Assembly (NCBI GenBank): GCA_964434165.1
Contig: CAYSUS010000043.1
Span: forward strand, 1-64,000
Direction: 5' to 3'
DNA length: 64,000 nt
Source: CAYSUS01 sp964434165
GTDB lineage: Bacteria; Planctomycetota; Planctomycetia; Pirellulales; Thermoguttaceae
Positions 8,693 to 17,175 of the stretch are shown here, piece after piece (position 1 is the first letter of the stretch; each line of letters opens with the position of its first letter). Made by a program: the position numbers and the translations under genes. The notes under the pieces are model-generated. The model was not told the DNA's origin. It saw nothing but the letters and a program-made list of their open reading frames with translations, and ran no database searches.

Positions 8693-9598
8693 CTAAGGGC
8701 GGCGGTAGAGCCAGGGGTGGATGCGAACGAAATCCCGCACGAGATCGGACACACCCTCCGCGGCCCCGGCCACCAGGAGCCCGCCCGGCTTGATCTGCGA
8801 CCGGACGTTCTCCATCACCGTCTTCTTCGAGACGGCATCGAAGTAGATCAGCACGTTCTTGAGAAACACCAGATCGAAGGCGGCCTGCCTGAGCGGTTGC
8901 ATCAGGTTGTGCTGCCGGTAGGTGGTCATGGCGGTGAGTACCGGCCTGGCCTGCCAGATCGACGCGTCCTTGGCCTTGGTAAAGAAACGCCGGCGGCAGT
9001 CCTCGGGGACGAGCCGCATCGAGCGCTCACCGAACACGGCCGCGCGGGCCTGCTCCAGCGCCCCGATCCCGATGTCCGTGCCCAGGATCGTGATCTTCCA
9101 TTGCGAGAAGTTGGGCAGGCACGCCGCAATGCAGCAGGCGACCGTCGTCGCCTCGTCGCCCGTGCTGCATGCCGCGGACCAGATGCGAAGCGACTGCGGG
9201 CGCTTGCCGGCGCGGGCCTCGGAGGCGCACCGGGTGAGGTACTCCTTGCGGAACCACTCCCATTGGGCCTCGTCCCGGAAGAGATACGTCTCGTGCGTCG
9301 TGATCTCCTGCAGGAAAGCGTCCCATTCCGGGTCTTCCGCCCGCAATCGCTTCAAGTGCTGGTAGTACTCCTCGAAGTCCTTGATTCCCGTTTCGCGGAG
9401 ACGCCGCCGCAGCCGGTTGGACAACAGCGTCTTCTTCTGGGGCGAGACCCGAATCCCCGTGCGCGTGTAGATCAGGTCCGCGTAGCGCGTGAGCTGCGCG
9501 TCGGAGACCTGGGCGAGCTGCGACAGGGGAGGGATCGGGACGATCGCTTCCGGCGGGCACATGAGCGCGCTCTCGAATCGCGAAACGGGGGAGGGCAT
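8693..9598 (-). CDS. cheR: Chemotaxis protein methyltransferase CheR
   Basis: This 301-residue SAM-dependent methyltransferase would methylate glutamates on chemoreceptors. Visible signatures are TTHETYLFRD (the HETxxFR element), the SAM-binding WSAACSTGDEA, and FLKNVLIYFD, all near the CheR consensus. In the last of these, Lys replaces the usual Arg. It ends 20 bases before cheA begins. The start at 9598 has no clear ribosome site; an internal ATG at 9562 is preceded by GAGAG and is an alternative. Confidence 0.94.
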   Translation of the reverse strand: MPSPVSRFESALMCPPEAIVPIPPLSQLAQVSDAQLTRYADLIYTRTGIRVSPQKKTLLSNRLRRRLRETGIKDFEEYYQHLKRLRAEDPEWDAFLQEITTHETYLFRDEAQWEWFRKEYLTRCASEARAGKRPQSLRIWSAACSTGDEATTVACCIAACLPNFSQWKITILGTDIGIGALEQARAAVFGERSMRLVPEDCRRRFFTKAKDASIWQARPVLTAMTTYRQHNLMQPLRQAAFDLVFLKNVLIYFDAVSKKTVMENVRSQIKPGGLLVAGAAEGVSDLVRDFVRIHPWLYRRP

Positions 9599-9618
9599 GT
9601 CGCGCGACGGCGGACGGC

Positions 9619-10134
9619 TTACGCGCCGCTGGTCAGCGCGTTGGCCAGGGCGGCCTCCTCCTGGCCGAGGATCTTGTCGATGTCCAGCAAGATCAGCAGC
9701 CGGTTTTCCAGCTTCACCAGCCCGGTAAGGTACTCGCGCCCCAGCCCGGCCACGGTGGGCGGCGGCGGCGCGATCTGGTCCTGAGAGATCCGGAGCACTT
9801 CGCTGACGGCGTCAACGATGATGCCGATCGTTTTGCCCAGCACGTTGACGACCATGATCCGTGTCTCGTCGGTCGCCTCCTCGTGCGACAGGCCGAAGCG
9901 CAGCCGGAGATCGACGATCGGAATCACGGAACTTCGCAGGTTGATCAGACCCTTGATGTAGGGCGGGGTCTGCGGGACCCGCGTGATCTCGCCCATCAGG
10001 ATGATCTCCTGCACCTTGGTGATCTCGACGCCGTACTCCTCCTGGGCGAGCCGAAAGCTGACCAGTTGCATGGTCCCGATGCCTTCCGCGAGACGGTTTT
10101 CCTGGCTCGGGGTTTCCTGAAGAGTCGTGGACAC
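9619..10134 (-). CDS. cheW: Chemotaxis coupling protein CheW
   Basis: This 171-residue protein is a stand-alone CheW domain that links chemoreceptors to CheA. Family signatures include YGVEITKVQEII, PPYIKGLINLRSSVIPIVDLR and IIVDAVSEVLRI. It is the first gene of the operon reading leftward and ends 20 bases before cheR. The GTG start at 10134 is chosen because AAGGAG lies 7 bases upstream. Confidence 0.95.
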   Translation of the reverse strand: MSTTLQETPSQENRLAEGIGTMQLVSFRLAQEEYGVEITKVQEIILMGEITRVPQTPPYIKGLINLRSSVIPIVDLRLRFGLSHEEATDETRIMVVNVLGKTIGIIVDAVSEVLRISQDQIAPPPPTVAGLGREYLTGLVKLENRLLILLDIDKILGQEEAALANALTSGA

Positions 10135-10668
10135 GGTTTGCTCCTTGTCTAGGGGCCTGGATCTTGCTCGTACGGGCTTTCTCGTTGCGGCGACGCCCGC
10201 TCTCGGGCCTGCGCGGTCCGGGCCTGGCTGCCCGGCCCCCGCGTCCCTGGCCGGCGGTCGTGGAGGAGGGCGCCCGCCACATGACGGACCCCGGCTCTGG
10301 CCAACTATAGGTCAGGAATGCGCGCCGCACGGACCGGACGACACGGAATCTTGCCCGCCTCCCACGGCGATCGCACGCGGTAAGCAGACGCTCCAGGCCG
10401 ACCGGCCCGGCGTGGCTCCGCCCCCCGCTGCGCCGGCGCGTCCCCAGAAGAGGGTTCCCGGTCCGCGTCCTGGGGCATGCGGGCCGAAGGCGGGGTGCCG
10501 GCGAGCGGCCGGCCTCGCGGTCCGCCGATCTCCCTCTCCACGCTGGCGAGCCGACGTCACGCAAGTTGCCCGCCCCGAAGGCGCGACCTAGAGTTTGCCA
10601 TGAAGCCCCGGGGCCCGGCCCTCGGAGTGGAACGACCAACGACACGCGATTAGAAGTGGGGAAACACC
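10135..10668. other. Divergent intergenic region between cheW and cheY
   Basis: These 534 bases separate the leftward chemotaxis operon from the rightward cheY. Apart from the ribosome site of cheW and a promoter-like pair at 10566-10594, I see no gene. Reading frames here are short, GC-rich and without family resemblance. It should hold the operon promoter on the minus strand, but I found no convincing consensus for it. Confidence 0.6.
10566..10594 (+). promoter_or_regulatory. Sigma70-like promoter candidate for cheY
   Basis: TTGCCC (10566-10571) and TAGAGT (10589-10594) are separated by 17 bases; each matches the sigma70 consensus at four of six positions. It lies 75 bases before the cheY start codon. 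This is a pattern match only. Confidence 0.35.
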
Positions 10669-11028
10669 ATGACCCGAGTCCTCGTCGCTGATGACTCCAG
10701 CACGATGCGTAAGATCATCCTGCGCTCCTTGCAGGCGGTCGGAGTGCCGACGGCGGTCGAGGCCGCCGATGGCAACGAAGCCGTCGCCATGTTCAAGCCC
10801 GGAGAGATCGACCTCGTCTTGACCGACTGGAACATGCCGGGCAAGACCGGCCTGGAGGTCGTCCAGGACATCCGTACCAAGGACGCCAACGTGCCGATCA
10901 TCATGGTGACGACCGAGGCCGAGAAGGGCCGCGTCATGGAGGCGATCCAGGCGGGCGTCTCCGACTACCTGGTCAAGCCGTTCACGGCCGAGACCCTCCG
11001 CGAGAAGCTGGAGAAGCACGGCTGCTGA
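10669..11028 (+). CDS. cheY: Chemotaxis response regulator CheY
   Basis: This 119-residue receiver domain is closer to classical CheY than the regulator at 3913. It has Asp8/Asp9 (VADDSSTMRKI), phosphoacceptor Asp53 (LTDWNMPG), a Thr in MVTTEAEK and Lys in YLVKPF. Such proteins carry the signal from CheA to a motor or other output. It stands alone, divergent from the chemotaxis operon, 534 bases from cheW. Its ribosome site is a weak GTGGGG. Confidence 0.95.
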   Translation: MTRVLVADDSSTMRKIILRSLQAVGVPTAVEAADGNEAVAMFKPGEIDLVLTDWNMPGKTGLEVVQDIRTKDANVPIIMVTTEAEKGRVMEAIQAGVSDYLVKPFTAETLREKLEKHGC

Positions 11029-11094
11029 AGATGCAGGCGTCGTCGGGTCTGGAGGGATATTGCATCAGGGGCGGGGTCGCGATCCCGCCCCTTC

Positions 11095-12288
11095 TCACTG
11101 CGCCGGCCTTATCTTCACGGTCCGCCCGCGACGGCGGAATTCCAGCCCCGCCGGTCCCAGCACACTGCGTAGCAGGTCGTCCACCGACGCGTTCTTCAGC
11201 TCGAACGACACGAGCTGGTTCAGCGAGACCCCCGCGCGCCGCAACTCCTGCTCGTCGGCCTCGAACTCCAGCCCGAGCTTGTCCGAGAGGTCCTCCAGCA
11301 GTCTTCGCAACGGGGTGTTCTGCACGTTGAGGCTGTCGATGCGGACCTGTTCGAGAGGGACGGGCCGAGGCTTGTCGTCGCCACTGGACCTCGGGGGAGC
11401 CGCTGGCCGAGGCGAGACGATCCGCTCGTGGTCCTCGAGCATGCCCTTGACGAACACCTTCCCCCCGGCGACCTTGACCTCGCACGCCGGAGCAGCCGTG
11501 GCGATCCGTCGCGCCGTATCCTCGGGCCGGGGGCCGCCCGGGTAGTCGCGCACCAGGCAAACCTCTTCGGGAACGGGAACCACGGCGATCTCCCGTCCGT
11601 CTGCGGAGACCTCGAAGGTCAGGTCGAACTGAATGAGAAGAAGCGTCAGGCGTTGAGCGAGGTCCATGGACGGCAGATCCGCCGCCGACCAGAGGTCGTG
11701 CGGCACCCGTTCCCCCCCCTTCAAGCTCAGTCCCGCCCGCTGAGTTGACTCCTCCAGGAGCCGGCGAGGCTCCGTGAAGTCGTTCCACGCAAGGGGGGAG
11801 GTGGCGAGCAGCTTCCGGCGCGCCGCCGGAGGAAGCCGCTTCAGGTCCTGGTGACGCAGCGCTACAAGAGTGCGAAGTCGCCGCGCCGATCGAGGCGGAC
11901 CGAAGTACACGACCGGCTCCGCGAAAGCGATCCCCATCTCTGCATGGCGGGCCAGCGACTCGAGCACTTCCCCCAACGTCTGGCGCGGGAGCGTCACATC
12001 GAGTTCCTGCCCGGGATCGATCCGTCGGTCGAGAATCGCCGCCACGTGCTTCGCCCGGGCCAGATCGTACACCGCCTGCCGAAGCGGCGTCCCGGACCAG
12101 GCCGGGCCGGTAGGACCGACCGACTCGCGCAGACGCTGGTGATATGCCGGTCCGGTGAGCCAATCGGAGCGCGACTCAGCACCCTGTCCCAGTCCGGCTA
12201 CGGTCAGCGTCGCGGCAAGAGCGATTCCTGCCCCCCGAAGGGTTCGCGCTTCGCGGGGCAGCTTCCACTCTCTAGAGGGGTGCACCAT
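11095..12288 (-). CDS. Exported protein with two STN-like (secretin/TonB short N-terminal) modules
   Basis: This roughly 397-residue protein starts with a basic stretch and a hydrophobic segment (GAGIALAATLTVAGLG), a likely signal peptide. Two modules resemble the STN fold found at the N-terminus of secretins and TonB receptors. One is near residues 70-135 (TPLRQAVYDLA to VVYFGP); the other is near 325-395 (TPLRRLLEDLS to GRTVKI). No secretin pore domain follows. I prefer the ATG at 12288 because GGAG lies 5 bases upstream; a GTG two codons earlier is possible. It converges with cheY. The function is unknown; envelope or periplasmic binding is an inference. Confidence 0.7.
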   Translation of the reverse strand: MVHPSREWKLPREARTLRGAGIALAATLTVAGLGQGAESRSDWLTGPAYHQRLRESVGPTGPAWSGTPLRQAVYDLARAKHVAAILDRRIDPGQELDVTLPRQTLGEVLESLARHAEMGIAFAEPVVYFGPPRSARRLRTLVALRHQDLKRLPPAARRKLLATSPLAWNDFTEPRRLLEESTQRAGLSLKGGERVPHDLWSAADLPSMDLAQRLTLLLIQFDLTFEVSADGREIAVVPVPEEVCLVRDYPGGPRPEDTARRIATAAPACEVKVAGGKVFVKGMLEDHERIVSPRPAAPPRSSGDDKPRPVPLEQVRIDSLNVQNTPLRRLLEDLSDKLGLEFEADEQELRRAGVSLNQLVSFELKNASVDDLLRSVLGPAGLEFRRRGRTVKIRPAQ

Positions 12289-12411
12289 ATCCACTCCATT
12301 CCGTCAGCGGTCAGCCTCTGCGGGCGCAGGCTTTCTGGACCCACGACCCCTATTTTCCTACGAAACCAAACCGGCGGCCAGCGCCTTCCCCTCGCCAAGG
12401 CGGTTTTTCCG

Positions 12412-12440
12412 TTGGTTGGGCCAGAGGGCCTGTTTAGAAT
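12412..12440 (+). promoter_or_regulatory. Sigma70-like promoter candidate before the HEAT/TPR gene
   Basis: TTGGTT (12412-12417) and TAGAAT (12435-12440) are separated by 17 bases, about 150 bases before the GTG at 12589. This is a consensus-based guess. Confidence 0.35.
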
Positions 12441-12588
12441 CGGACTTATCGCCCTGGCAGCCAGCCACGAGCGCGTCCGGCCGCCGATGCCGGACGCCTG
12501 GCCGCGCTCCGCGTGCTTCGACCCCTTCGCCCGCAGCGGCGGAGAGGTCCCCTTCTTCCTGCCCTCCATCTCGTCCTGGAGGTTTTGA

Positions 12589-13251
12589 GTGAACAACGAC
12601 GGCCCTCGCCAACCTGTCCTCGCCGATCTCTATCGCAAGTACCTCGACAATCAGGACACGGCCGGGTTCATCAGTGCCGTGGGGCGTCAGTACGCCCAGG
12701 GGACGTTGCAGCGTCTTGCGGACCACCCCGCGCGCGACATCCGCCGCGCGTCCGTGCTGGCGCTGGGTTTGCTGGGAGACTATGAGGCGAACCAGACCAT
12801 GGGCCGCGCGCTTCACGATGACGATCGCACGGTGCGCACCCTCGCCGAGAGCGGGATACGGTCGGTCTGGGGCAGGGCGGGAAACGCCGAGCATCGGCAG
12901 CTTCTGGCGGTGCTGGTCAGATACAACATCGCGCAGCACTTCTCCGAGGCGTTGAAGAGGGCCACGGAACTGATCGAGCGAGCCGCGTGGTTTGCCGAAG
13001 CGTGGAACCAGCGGGCCATCGCCCGGTTCGGACTAAAGGACTACTCCGGGTCGATCCGCGATTGCCACCAGGCGCTCGAGCTGAACCCTTACCACTTCGC
13101 GGCGGCGGCGGGCATGGGGCAGGCGTACCTCCAGATCGGCAATCCCGTTTCAGCGCTGGAGAGCTTCCGCCGAGCGCTGCGATTGAATCCCGGACTCGAA
13201 GGCGTCCGCGCCCACGTCATTCGACTGACCCGTATGATCGAGGAGAGGTAG
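12589..13251 (+). CDS. HEAT-like and TPR repeat protein
   Basis: This 220-residue protein has no signal peptide. Residues about 40-90 look like HEAT repeats (ARDIRRASVLALGLLGD, then DRTVRTLAESGIR). From about residue 110 there are TPR units, clearest in AWNQRAIARFGLKDYSGSI and AAAAGMGQAYLQIGNPVSAL. Both are protein-protein interaction scaffolds, so it is probably a cytoplasmic adaptor. The GTG start is supported by GGAGG 6 bases upstream. It is divergent from the STN gene and convergent with the thioredoxin gene, so it forms its own transcription unit. No partner is evident. Confidence 0.8.
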   Translation: MNNDGPRQPVLADLYRKYLDNQDTAGFISAVGRQYAQGTLQRLADHPARDIRRASVLALGLLGDYEANQTMGRALHDDDRTVRTLAESGIRSVWGRAGNAEHRQLLAVLVRYNIAQHFSEALKRATELIERAAWFAEAWNQRAIARFGLKDYSGSIRDCHQALELNPYHFAAAAGMGQAYLQIGNPVSALESFRRALRLNPGLEGVRAHVIRLTRMIEER

Positions 13252-13393
13252 CTCCTCGCTGGCGCGCAATCCCTCAGGTTGCCCGCAACGGATGCACCGT
13301 GGATAGCCGTGCACGACCCTGGGGGGGCCCGCACCCTTCGGGCCACTTGGGCAAGAGGGTGCTGCCCCTCTCCCCCGAATCGCCCAAGGCGAT

Positions 13394-14689
13394 TCAGAAC
13401 CGGGCAGGCCGCGAGCCTGTCCGTCTGGTGCGCCGCGCCTGCTCGAGCAGTTGCTCGACGTAGCGTCCGGGGCTTTCGGCGAACTGCTCCAGCGTCGCCT
13501 CGTCGGCGAAGAGATAAACGCGGCCGCGGAAGAAGACCCCGTGCTCGCGGCGGCCGGGAACGCTCCGTCCATGCTCCAGCGAGAGCACCACGTCATCGCC
13601 CGAGCTGACCGGCGCGTACTGATCCGGCTCTTCCAGGAAGCGGCGCTGCTCCTCGGGACCGGCGAACAGGTAGGTCCGTCCTCGGTGGATGGCGCCCCAC
13701 TGACGATTGCCGAGGACCCAGCGGCGCTTCTCCGTGAGCTCGACCGGGCAATACCCCTCCAAACCCAGCGGCGGGTCGAAGTCCATGTCTTGTCCGGCAG
13801 GCTGCGTCGAACCGCCGTGCGGCTGGCTCGCAGGCCGGGGAGCGCCCACCGGGGCAGTCGCTGCGGCAATCGCGTCCTGCACGTGCGGCGGAGGCGACGA
13901 CGCTGCGGGCGGCAAGTCCCGTTCGTTTGCGATGCCCCGCGGAGGCTCCGGCGGCGCGCGATCGGCCAGCGGCGGCGGGTCGGGGCGCTGGGCCGAACGG
14001 GGCGGCGTGAAGGGACTTCCGCTGGGGGACGCGTCGCGCGGCCGCTCACGGTGAGAAAGTCCGTAATCCGGGCCCTCGTACCGTGACCTCCCACCTGGCT
14101 CGCTCGGGGTGCGGTGCGCCTCAAGCCCAGGCCGCGCGGGGGATTCCCGACGAAACGCGCCCCAGTCCGGCGCCGAGTGCGAAACCGGCCCCGGAGGCGC
14201 GGCCCTCGTCGAGTACGGCTCGCCGCTTGGGCTGGTCGATTGCGCCAGCATCGCGAAATCGCCGCCGTTTGTTTGACGCGCGACCTGGCTAATCTGCGCC
14301 ACGTAGCGATCGGCCGGGACGGCTCCCTGGAAGCGCCGAATGATCTGGCCCCGCGGAGACAGGACGACATCGGTCGGCAAGGCCGTAATGCCGAACCGCC
14401 GACAGGTATGGGGGAACTGGTCGGCGTTGATCTTCACGGGGACATATGCGGCCTCCACGGCCTCGGCGACCTCGGGCCTGCTGAAGACGTTGCGCTCCAT
14501 CTTCATGCATGGCTTGCAGGACGGCGACCAGAAATGGACCAGCACCAGCCGCCCCGACTCGGCCGCCAGCCGCTCGGCCGCCTCAATGCTCGGTGCGTCC
14601 CACCGAATACCCCCTTGGGCCCCTAGTTCTCCGCACGCGGTCATCGCCGCGAGCATCGCCCAAGAGAACGCCCAACGTCTAGCTTCCAT
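13394..14689 (-). CDS. Exported thioredoxin-fold protein fused to YHS-like domains
   Basis: This 431-residue protein begins with a signal-type hydrophobic segment containing AMTACGE, which could be a lipobox. A thioredoxin fold follows (about residues 30-140) with the redox motif CKPC in SPSCKPCMKM and a cis-Pro region TALPTDV. A low-complexity proline/serine linker comes next. Near the C-terminus there is a YHS-like domain (GYCPVEL to RRFLEEPDQY) and a second degenerate copy that lacks the Cys-Pro. YHS domains are associated with metal binding. A longer frame to 14803 exists, but the signal peptide favours 14689. The redox partner is unknown. Confidence 0.82.
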   Translation of the reverse strand: MEARRWAFSWAMLAAMTACGELGAQGGIRWDAPSIEAAERLAAESGRLVLVHFWSPSCKPCMKMERNVFSRPEVAEAVEAAYVPVKINADQFPHTCRRFGITALPTDVVLSPRGQIIRRFQGAVPADRYVAQISQVARQTNGGDFAMLAQSTSPSGEPYSTRAAPPGPVSHSAPDWGAFRRESPARPGLEAHRTPSEPGGRSRYEGPDYGLSHRERPRDASPSGSPFTPPRSAQRPDPPPLADRAPPEPPRGIANERDLPPAASSPPPHVQDAIAAATAPVGAPRPASQPHGGSTQPAGQDMDFDPPLGLEGYCPVELTEKRRWVLGNRQWGAIHRGRTYLFAGPEEQRRFLEEPDQYAPVSSGDDVVLSLEHGRSVPGRREHGVFFRGRVYLFADEATLEQFAESPGRYVEQLLEQARRTRRTGSRPARF

Positions 14690-14843
14690 GCTCGGGAGCC
14701 CCTGACGACAAGAAGAGCCGTAGTCTGAAGTGACATCGGTGTAGTTATCGGAAGGTCGGGCTGGGAAGTGGTGGGAATTTGCGACGGTTCGGCTATGTTC
14801 CACGGTTTTTCTTGCCGAAACGAATAATGGCGGGTGTTCCGAC

Positions 14844-14872
14844 TTGCAAAGGGAAGGAACTTGGTGTATATG
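14844..14872 (+). promoter_or_regulatory. Sigma70-like promoter candidate inside the gap before rho
   Basis: TTGCAA (14844-14849) and TATATG (14867-14872) are separated by 17 bases. It points toward rho but is about 800 bases upstream with no gene between, so it may drive a non-coding transcript. This is a pattern match only. Confidence 0.4.
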
Positions 14873-15221
14873 GAGATAGGGAACCGGGCGAACCGCCCCT
14901 CCCTTGCGCCCCTAGGCCCCCGGGGTGACCCGGCATGGGCCCTCCGAAGGGGGCGTTGTTCTGCTGGCATCCTTCTCCGCCTTCGGCCCTCTCGGCCGTG
15001 TTGTGCGGGAAGGTGGCTCAAGGAGTTCGATCCACGCTCTCGTCGCTGATGACGAGGGGCGTCCTTTCAGAGCCGTTGTCCGGGCTGCCGAGGCACATTG
15101 GGCCCCTGCTCTGGCGGATGTTTTCGGATCGGCTGGCATAGAGGCGAACGAGGATTGCGGGAGCCAAGGTAATCCACAAGCGCAAGGCTCCTGTTTTGTG
15201 GAAGTTCGGTCGACAAGAAGG

Positions 15222-15249
15222 TTGACACCACCCGAAACAACGCTATGAT
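15222..15249 (+). promoter_or_regulatory. Strong sigma70 promoter for rho
   Basis: A perfect TTGACA (15222-15227) and TATGAT (15244-15249, five of six matches) are separated by 16 bases. Transcription would begin near 15256, giving a leader of about 420 bases before the rho ATG. A long untranslated leader fits the known autoregulation of rho in other bacteria. Confidence 0.7.
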
Positions 15250-15530
15250 GTCGGTAGTTTTGAGTTCTGCCGAGCAGGTAGGCGCTGTCGGTTCCCGATC
15301 TTGAATCTGGGGCCGTCCCGCGGAATGGATTCGACATTTGCGGGAGATCGTCAACGCTTCTCGACCTCGCTTCCCGTGATTGAATAGCGTGAGAGCGGGT
15401 CGTCGCGCCGAGGCGGCTCTTGTCGCCGTTTCCGCTTAAGCGAAGTAACGAGCAGACTCCGTTTCGCGGCTGGTGAGTGCAGAAATTCGCGCCGCGCTGC
15501 CTGCAAGTGTCTGCGGAATTTGGTTCCGAT

Positions 15531-15549
15531 TCTCGTCCGCCGGACGAGA
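15531..15549 (+). other. Hairpin in the rho leader
   Basis: Two 9-base arms, TCTCGTCCG and CGGACGAGA, flank one base, so an 8-base-pair stem with a 3-base loop is likely in the RNA. It lies about 125 bases before the rho start codon. There is no T-run, so it is not a classical terminator. Confidence 0.5.
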
Positions 15550-15673
15550 GTTGATTTCTAAGTCAGGGTGCTCGACCTGCCGTTGAGCTCCCGTCCTTTG
15601 GTCTCGGGGCGGTTCCCGGGCACGCCGCTCAAGGTATGCACGTGCGCCGGCGCAGCGCCTCGCAAGGTGGTTT

Positions 15674-16936
15674 ATGGGAAAGAGGAAGAAGGGCCGCTCC
15701 CGCGGGAAGCCTGGCGGATCTCAAAGACCCCGGTTCTCTCCAAGGGATCAGAGGGATCGGTCGCCCAATGGCCAGGACTTTGAAGGTCCGGACAATGGCG
15801 AGCCACTGCCGCTTCAGCCCGGCTCCGGCGTGTTGGAGATGCACCCCAACGGGTACGGCTTCCTGCGCGACCCGGCCGGGGATTACGTCCGGCAGTTGAC
15901 CGACCCGTTCGTGCCCGGCAGCATGATCCAGAAGTATGGGCTGCGCGAGGGCGTTCTTGTAAGCGGGCAGATTCAGCCCGGACGCCGTCAGCAGGGGCCC
16001 CGCGTCAAGGAAATCGCGGACGTGGACGGGATGGATCCCGAGGCCTACCGCAACGTCAAGACGTTCGATCAGCTCACGCCGATCAACCCGGAGTACTGGC
16101 TTCAGTTGGAGACCGGTCCACAGCCGCTGACCACCCGGGTTATGGACCTGCTCACCCCGTTGGGCAAAGGGCAGCGGGCGCTGATCGTGGCCCCGCCGCG
16201 CACCGGTAAGACGATCCTGCTTCAGCACATCTCGCAGGCCATCGTCCACAACTACCCGGACATCAAGTTGATCGTCCTGCTGATCGACGAGCGACCCGAG
16301 GAGGTCACCGACTTCCGCCGCGCTGTCAATGGCGAGGTGGTCGCCAGCAGCCTCGATCGCGATATCGAGAGTCACGTGCGCCTTTCGCAGTTGATCGTCG
16401 AGCGTTGCCGCCGGCTGGCCGAGATGGGCAAGGACGTGTTCCTGCTGCTCGATTCCATTACGCGGCTGGCTCGCGCGTTCAACAAGTGGGTCGGAAACAC
16501 CGGGCGCACCATGTCCGGCGGCGTGGACATCAAGGCGATGGACATCCCCAAGAAGCTCTTCGCCACGGCCCGGCTGTTCGAGGAGGGGGGCTCGCTGACC
16601 ATCGTCGGCACCGCGCTGATCGACACCGGAAGCCGCATGGACGAGTTGATCTTCCAGGAGTTCAAGGGGACGGGCAACATGGAACTGGTGCTCGACCGCA
16701 AGCTGGCCGACCGTCGCGTCTGGCCGGCCATCGACATCAGCCAGTCCGGCACGCGGCGCGAAGAGAAGCTTCTGTCGCCCGAGACCCTGCACGCGGTGAC
16801 CATGCTGCGACGGACGCTGTCGAGCATGCACCCCGTGGACGCGATGGAGCAGTTGACCGCGAAGCTGGGGAACTTCAAATCCAACCAGGAGTTCATCAAC
16901 CTGATCAGCGGGGCCCATGCCCACGCCATGGATTGA
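15674..16936 (+). CDS. rho: Transcription termination factor Rho
   Basis: This 420-residue protein is the hexameric RNA helicase that ends transcription. A basic, low-complexity N-terminus (residues 1-45) precedes the RNA-binding cold-shock-like domain (GVLEMHPNGYGFLRDP). The ATPase core has Walker A APPRTGKT, LLIDERPEEVTD, Walker B VFLLLDSITRLARA, and the Q/R-loop region TMSGGVD. The length is normal for the family. AGGTGG precedes the ATG by a short gap. It is monocistronic, with a strong promoter 425 bases upstream. Confidence 0.98.
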   Translation: MGKRKKGRSRGKPGGSQRPRFSPRDQRDRSPNGQDFEGPDNGEPLPLQPGSGVLEMHPNGYGFLRDPAGDYVRQLTDPFVPGSMIQKYGLREGVLVSGQIQPGRRQQGPRVKEIADVDGMDPEAYRNVKTFDQLTPINPEYWLQLETGPQPLTTRVMDLLTPLGKGQRALIVAPPRTGKTILLQHISQAIVHNYPDIKLIVLLIDERPEEVTDFRRAVNGEVVASSLDRDIESHVRLSQLIVERCRRLAEMGKDVFLLLDSITRLARAFNKWVGNTGRTMSGGVDIKAMDIPKKLFATARLFEEGGSLTIVGTALIDTGSRMDELIFQEFKGTGNMELVLDRKLADRRVWPAIDISQSGTRREEKLLSPETLHAVTMLRRTLSSMHPVDAMEQLTAKLGNFKSNQEFINLISGAHAHAMD

Positions 16937-17091
16937 GCCCCGCCGCCAGTCCGCCCGCGGTCGAGACTCGGGCCGCACCCAGCCGCGGAGGCGCGTGTCG
17001 CTTCCCCGTCCCCGGCAAGGACGGCTTCCCGTCGAACTCGCGCGGGGCTATGCTTGTCCTATCCGATGCAGACGCCGAGGAATTGAGGTCC

Positions 17092-17175
17092 GGAGGGTAT
17101 GCGAATTGGCTAGCGGCCACACTGGAAATGTGGTGCCCCTTTCAGGGGTTGCGGGTTCGAGTCCCGTGCCCTCCG
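17092..17175 (+). tRNA. tRNA-Ser(GGA)
   Basis: An 84-base class II tRNA can be folded by eye. The acceptor stem is GGAGGGT with GCCCTCC (one T-G pair), followed by discriminator G 17175. The anticodon stem is CCACA/TGTGG around the loop CTGGAAA with anticodon GGA at 17124-17126. A long variable arm (CCCC/GGGG) and a T-arm with TTCGAGT complete it. CCA is not encoded. It reads UCC and UCU. Its 3' half overlaps the end of an integrase remnant on the other strand. Confidence 0.95.
17142..17175. other. Probable attachment site at the 3' end of tRNA-Ser
   Basis: The integrase remnant reads into the tRNA and stops at 17142, so the last 34 bases of the tRNA are shared with the integrase coding frame. 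This arrangement marks the att core of a tRNA-targeting element. I did not find a second copy of the tRNA 3' end in the window, so the other boundary is outside or lost. Confidence 0.55.

Larger units (their letters stand above)
14690..15673. other. Long intergenic region between the thioredoxin-YHS gene and rho
   Basis: These 984 bases hold no recognisable protein. Two promoter-like elements on the plus strand are given separately (14844-14872 and 15222-15249), along with a 9-base-arm hairpin at 15531-15549. Short frames on both strands between 14912 and 15337 show no family resemblance. I looked for tmRNA, SRP RNA and RNase P RNA signatures and saw none, but an unrecognised small RNA is possible. 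Confidence 0.5.

Noticed and set aside
14925..15248. 107-codon GTG-started frame in the gap before rho
   Set aside because: No domain, no ribosome site, and the strong promoter begins near its end; I treat the region as non-coding.
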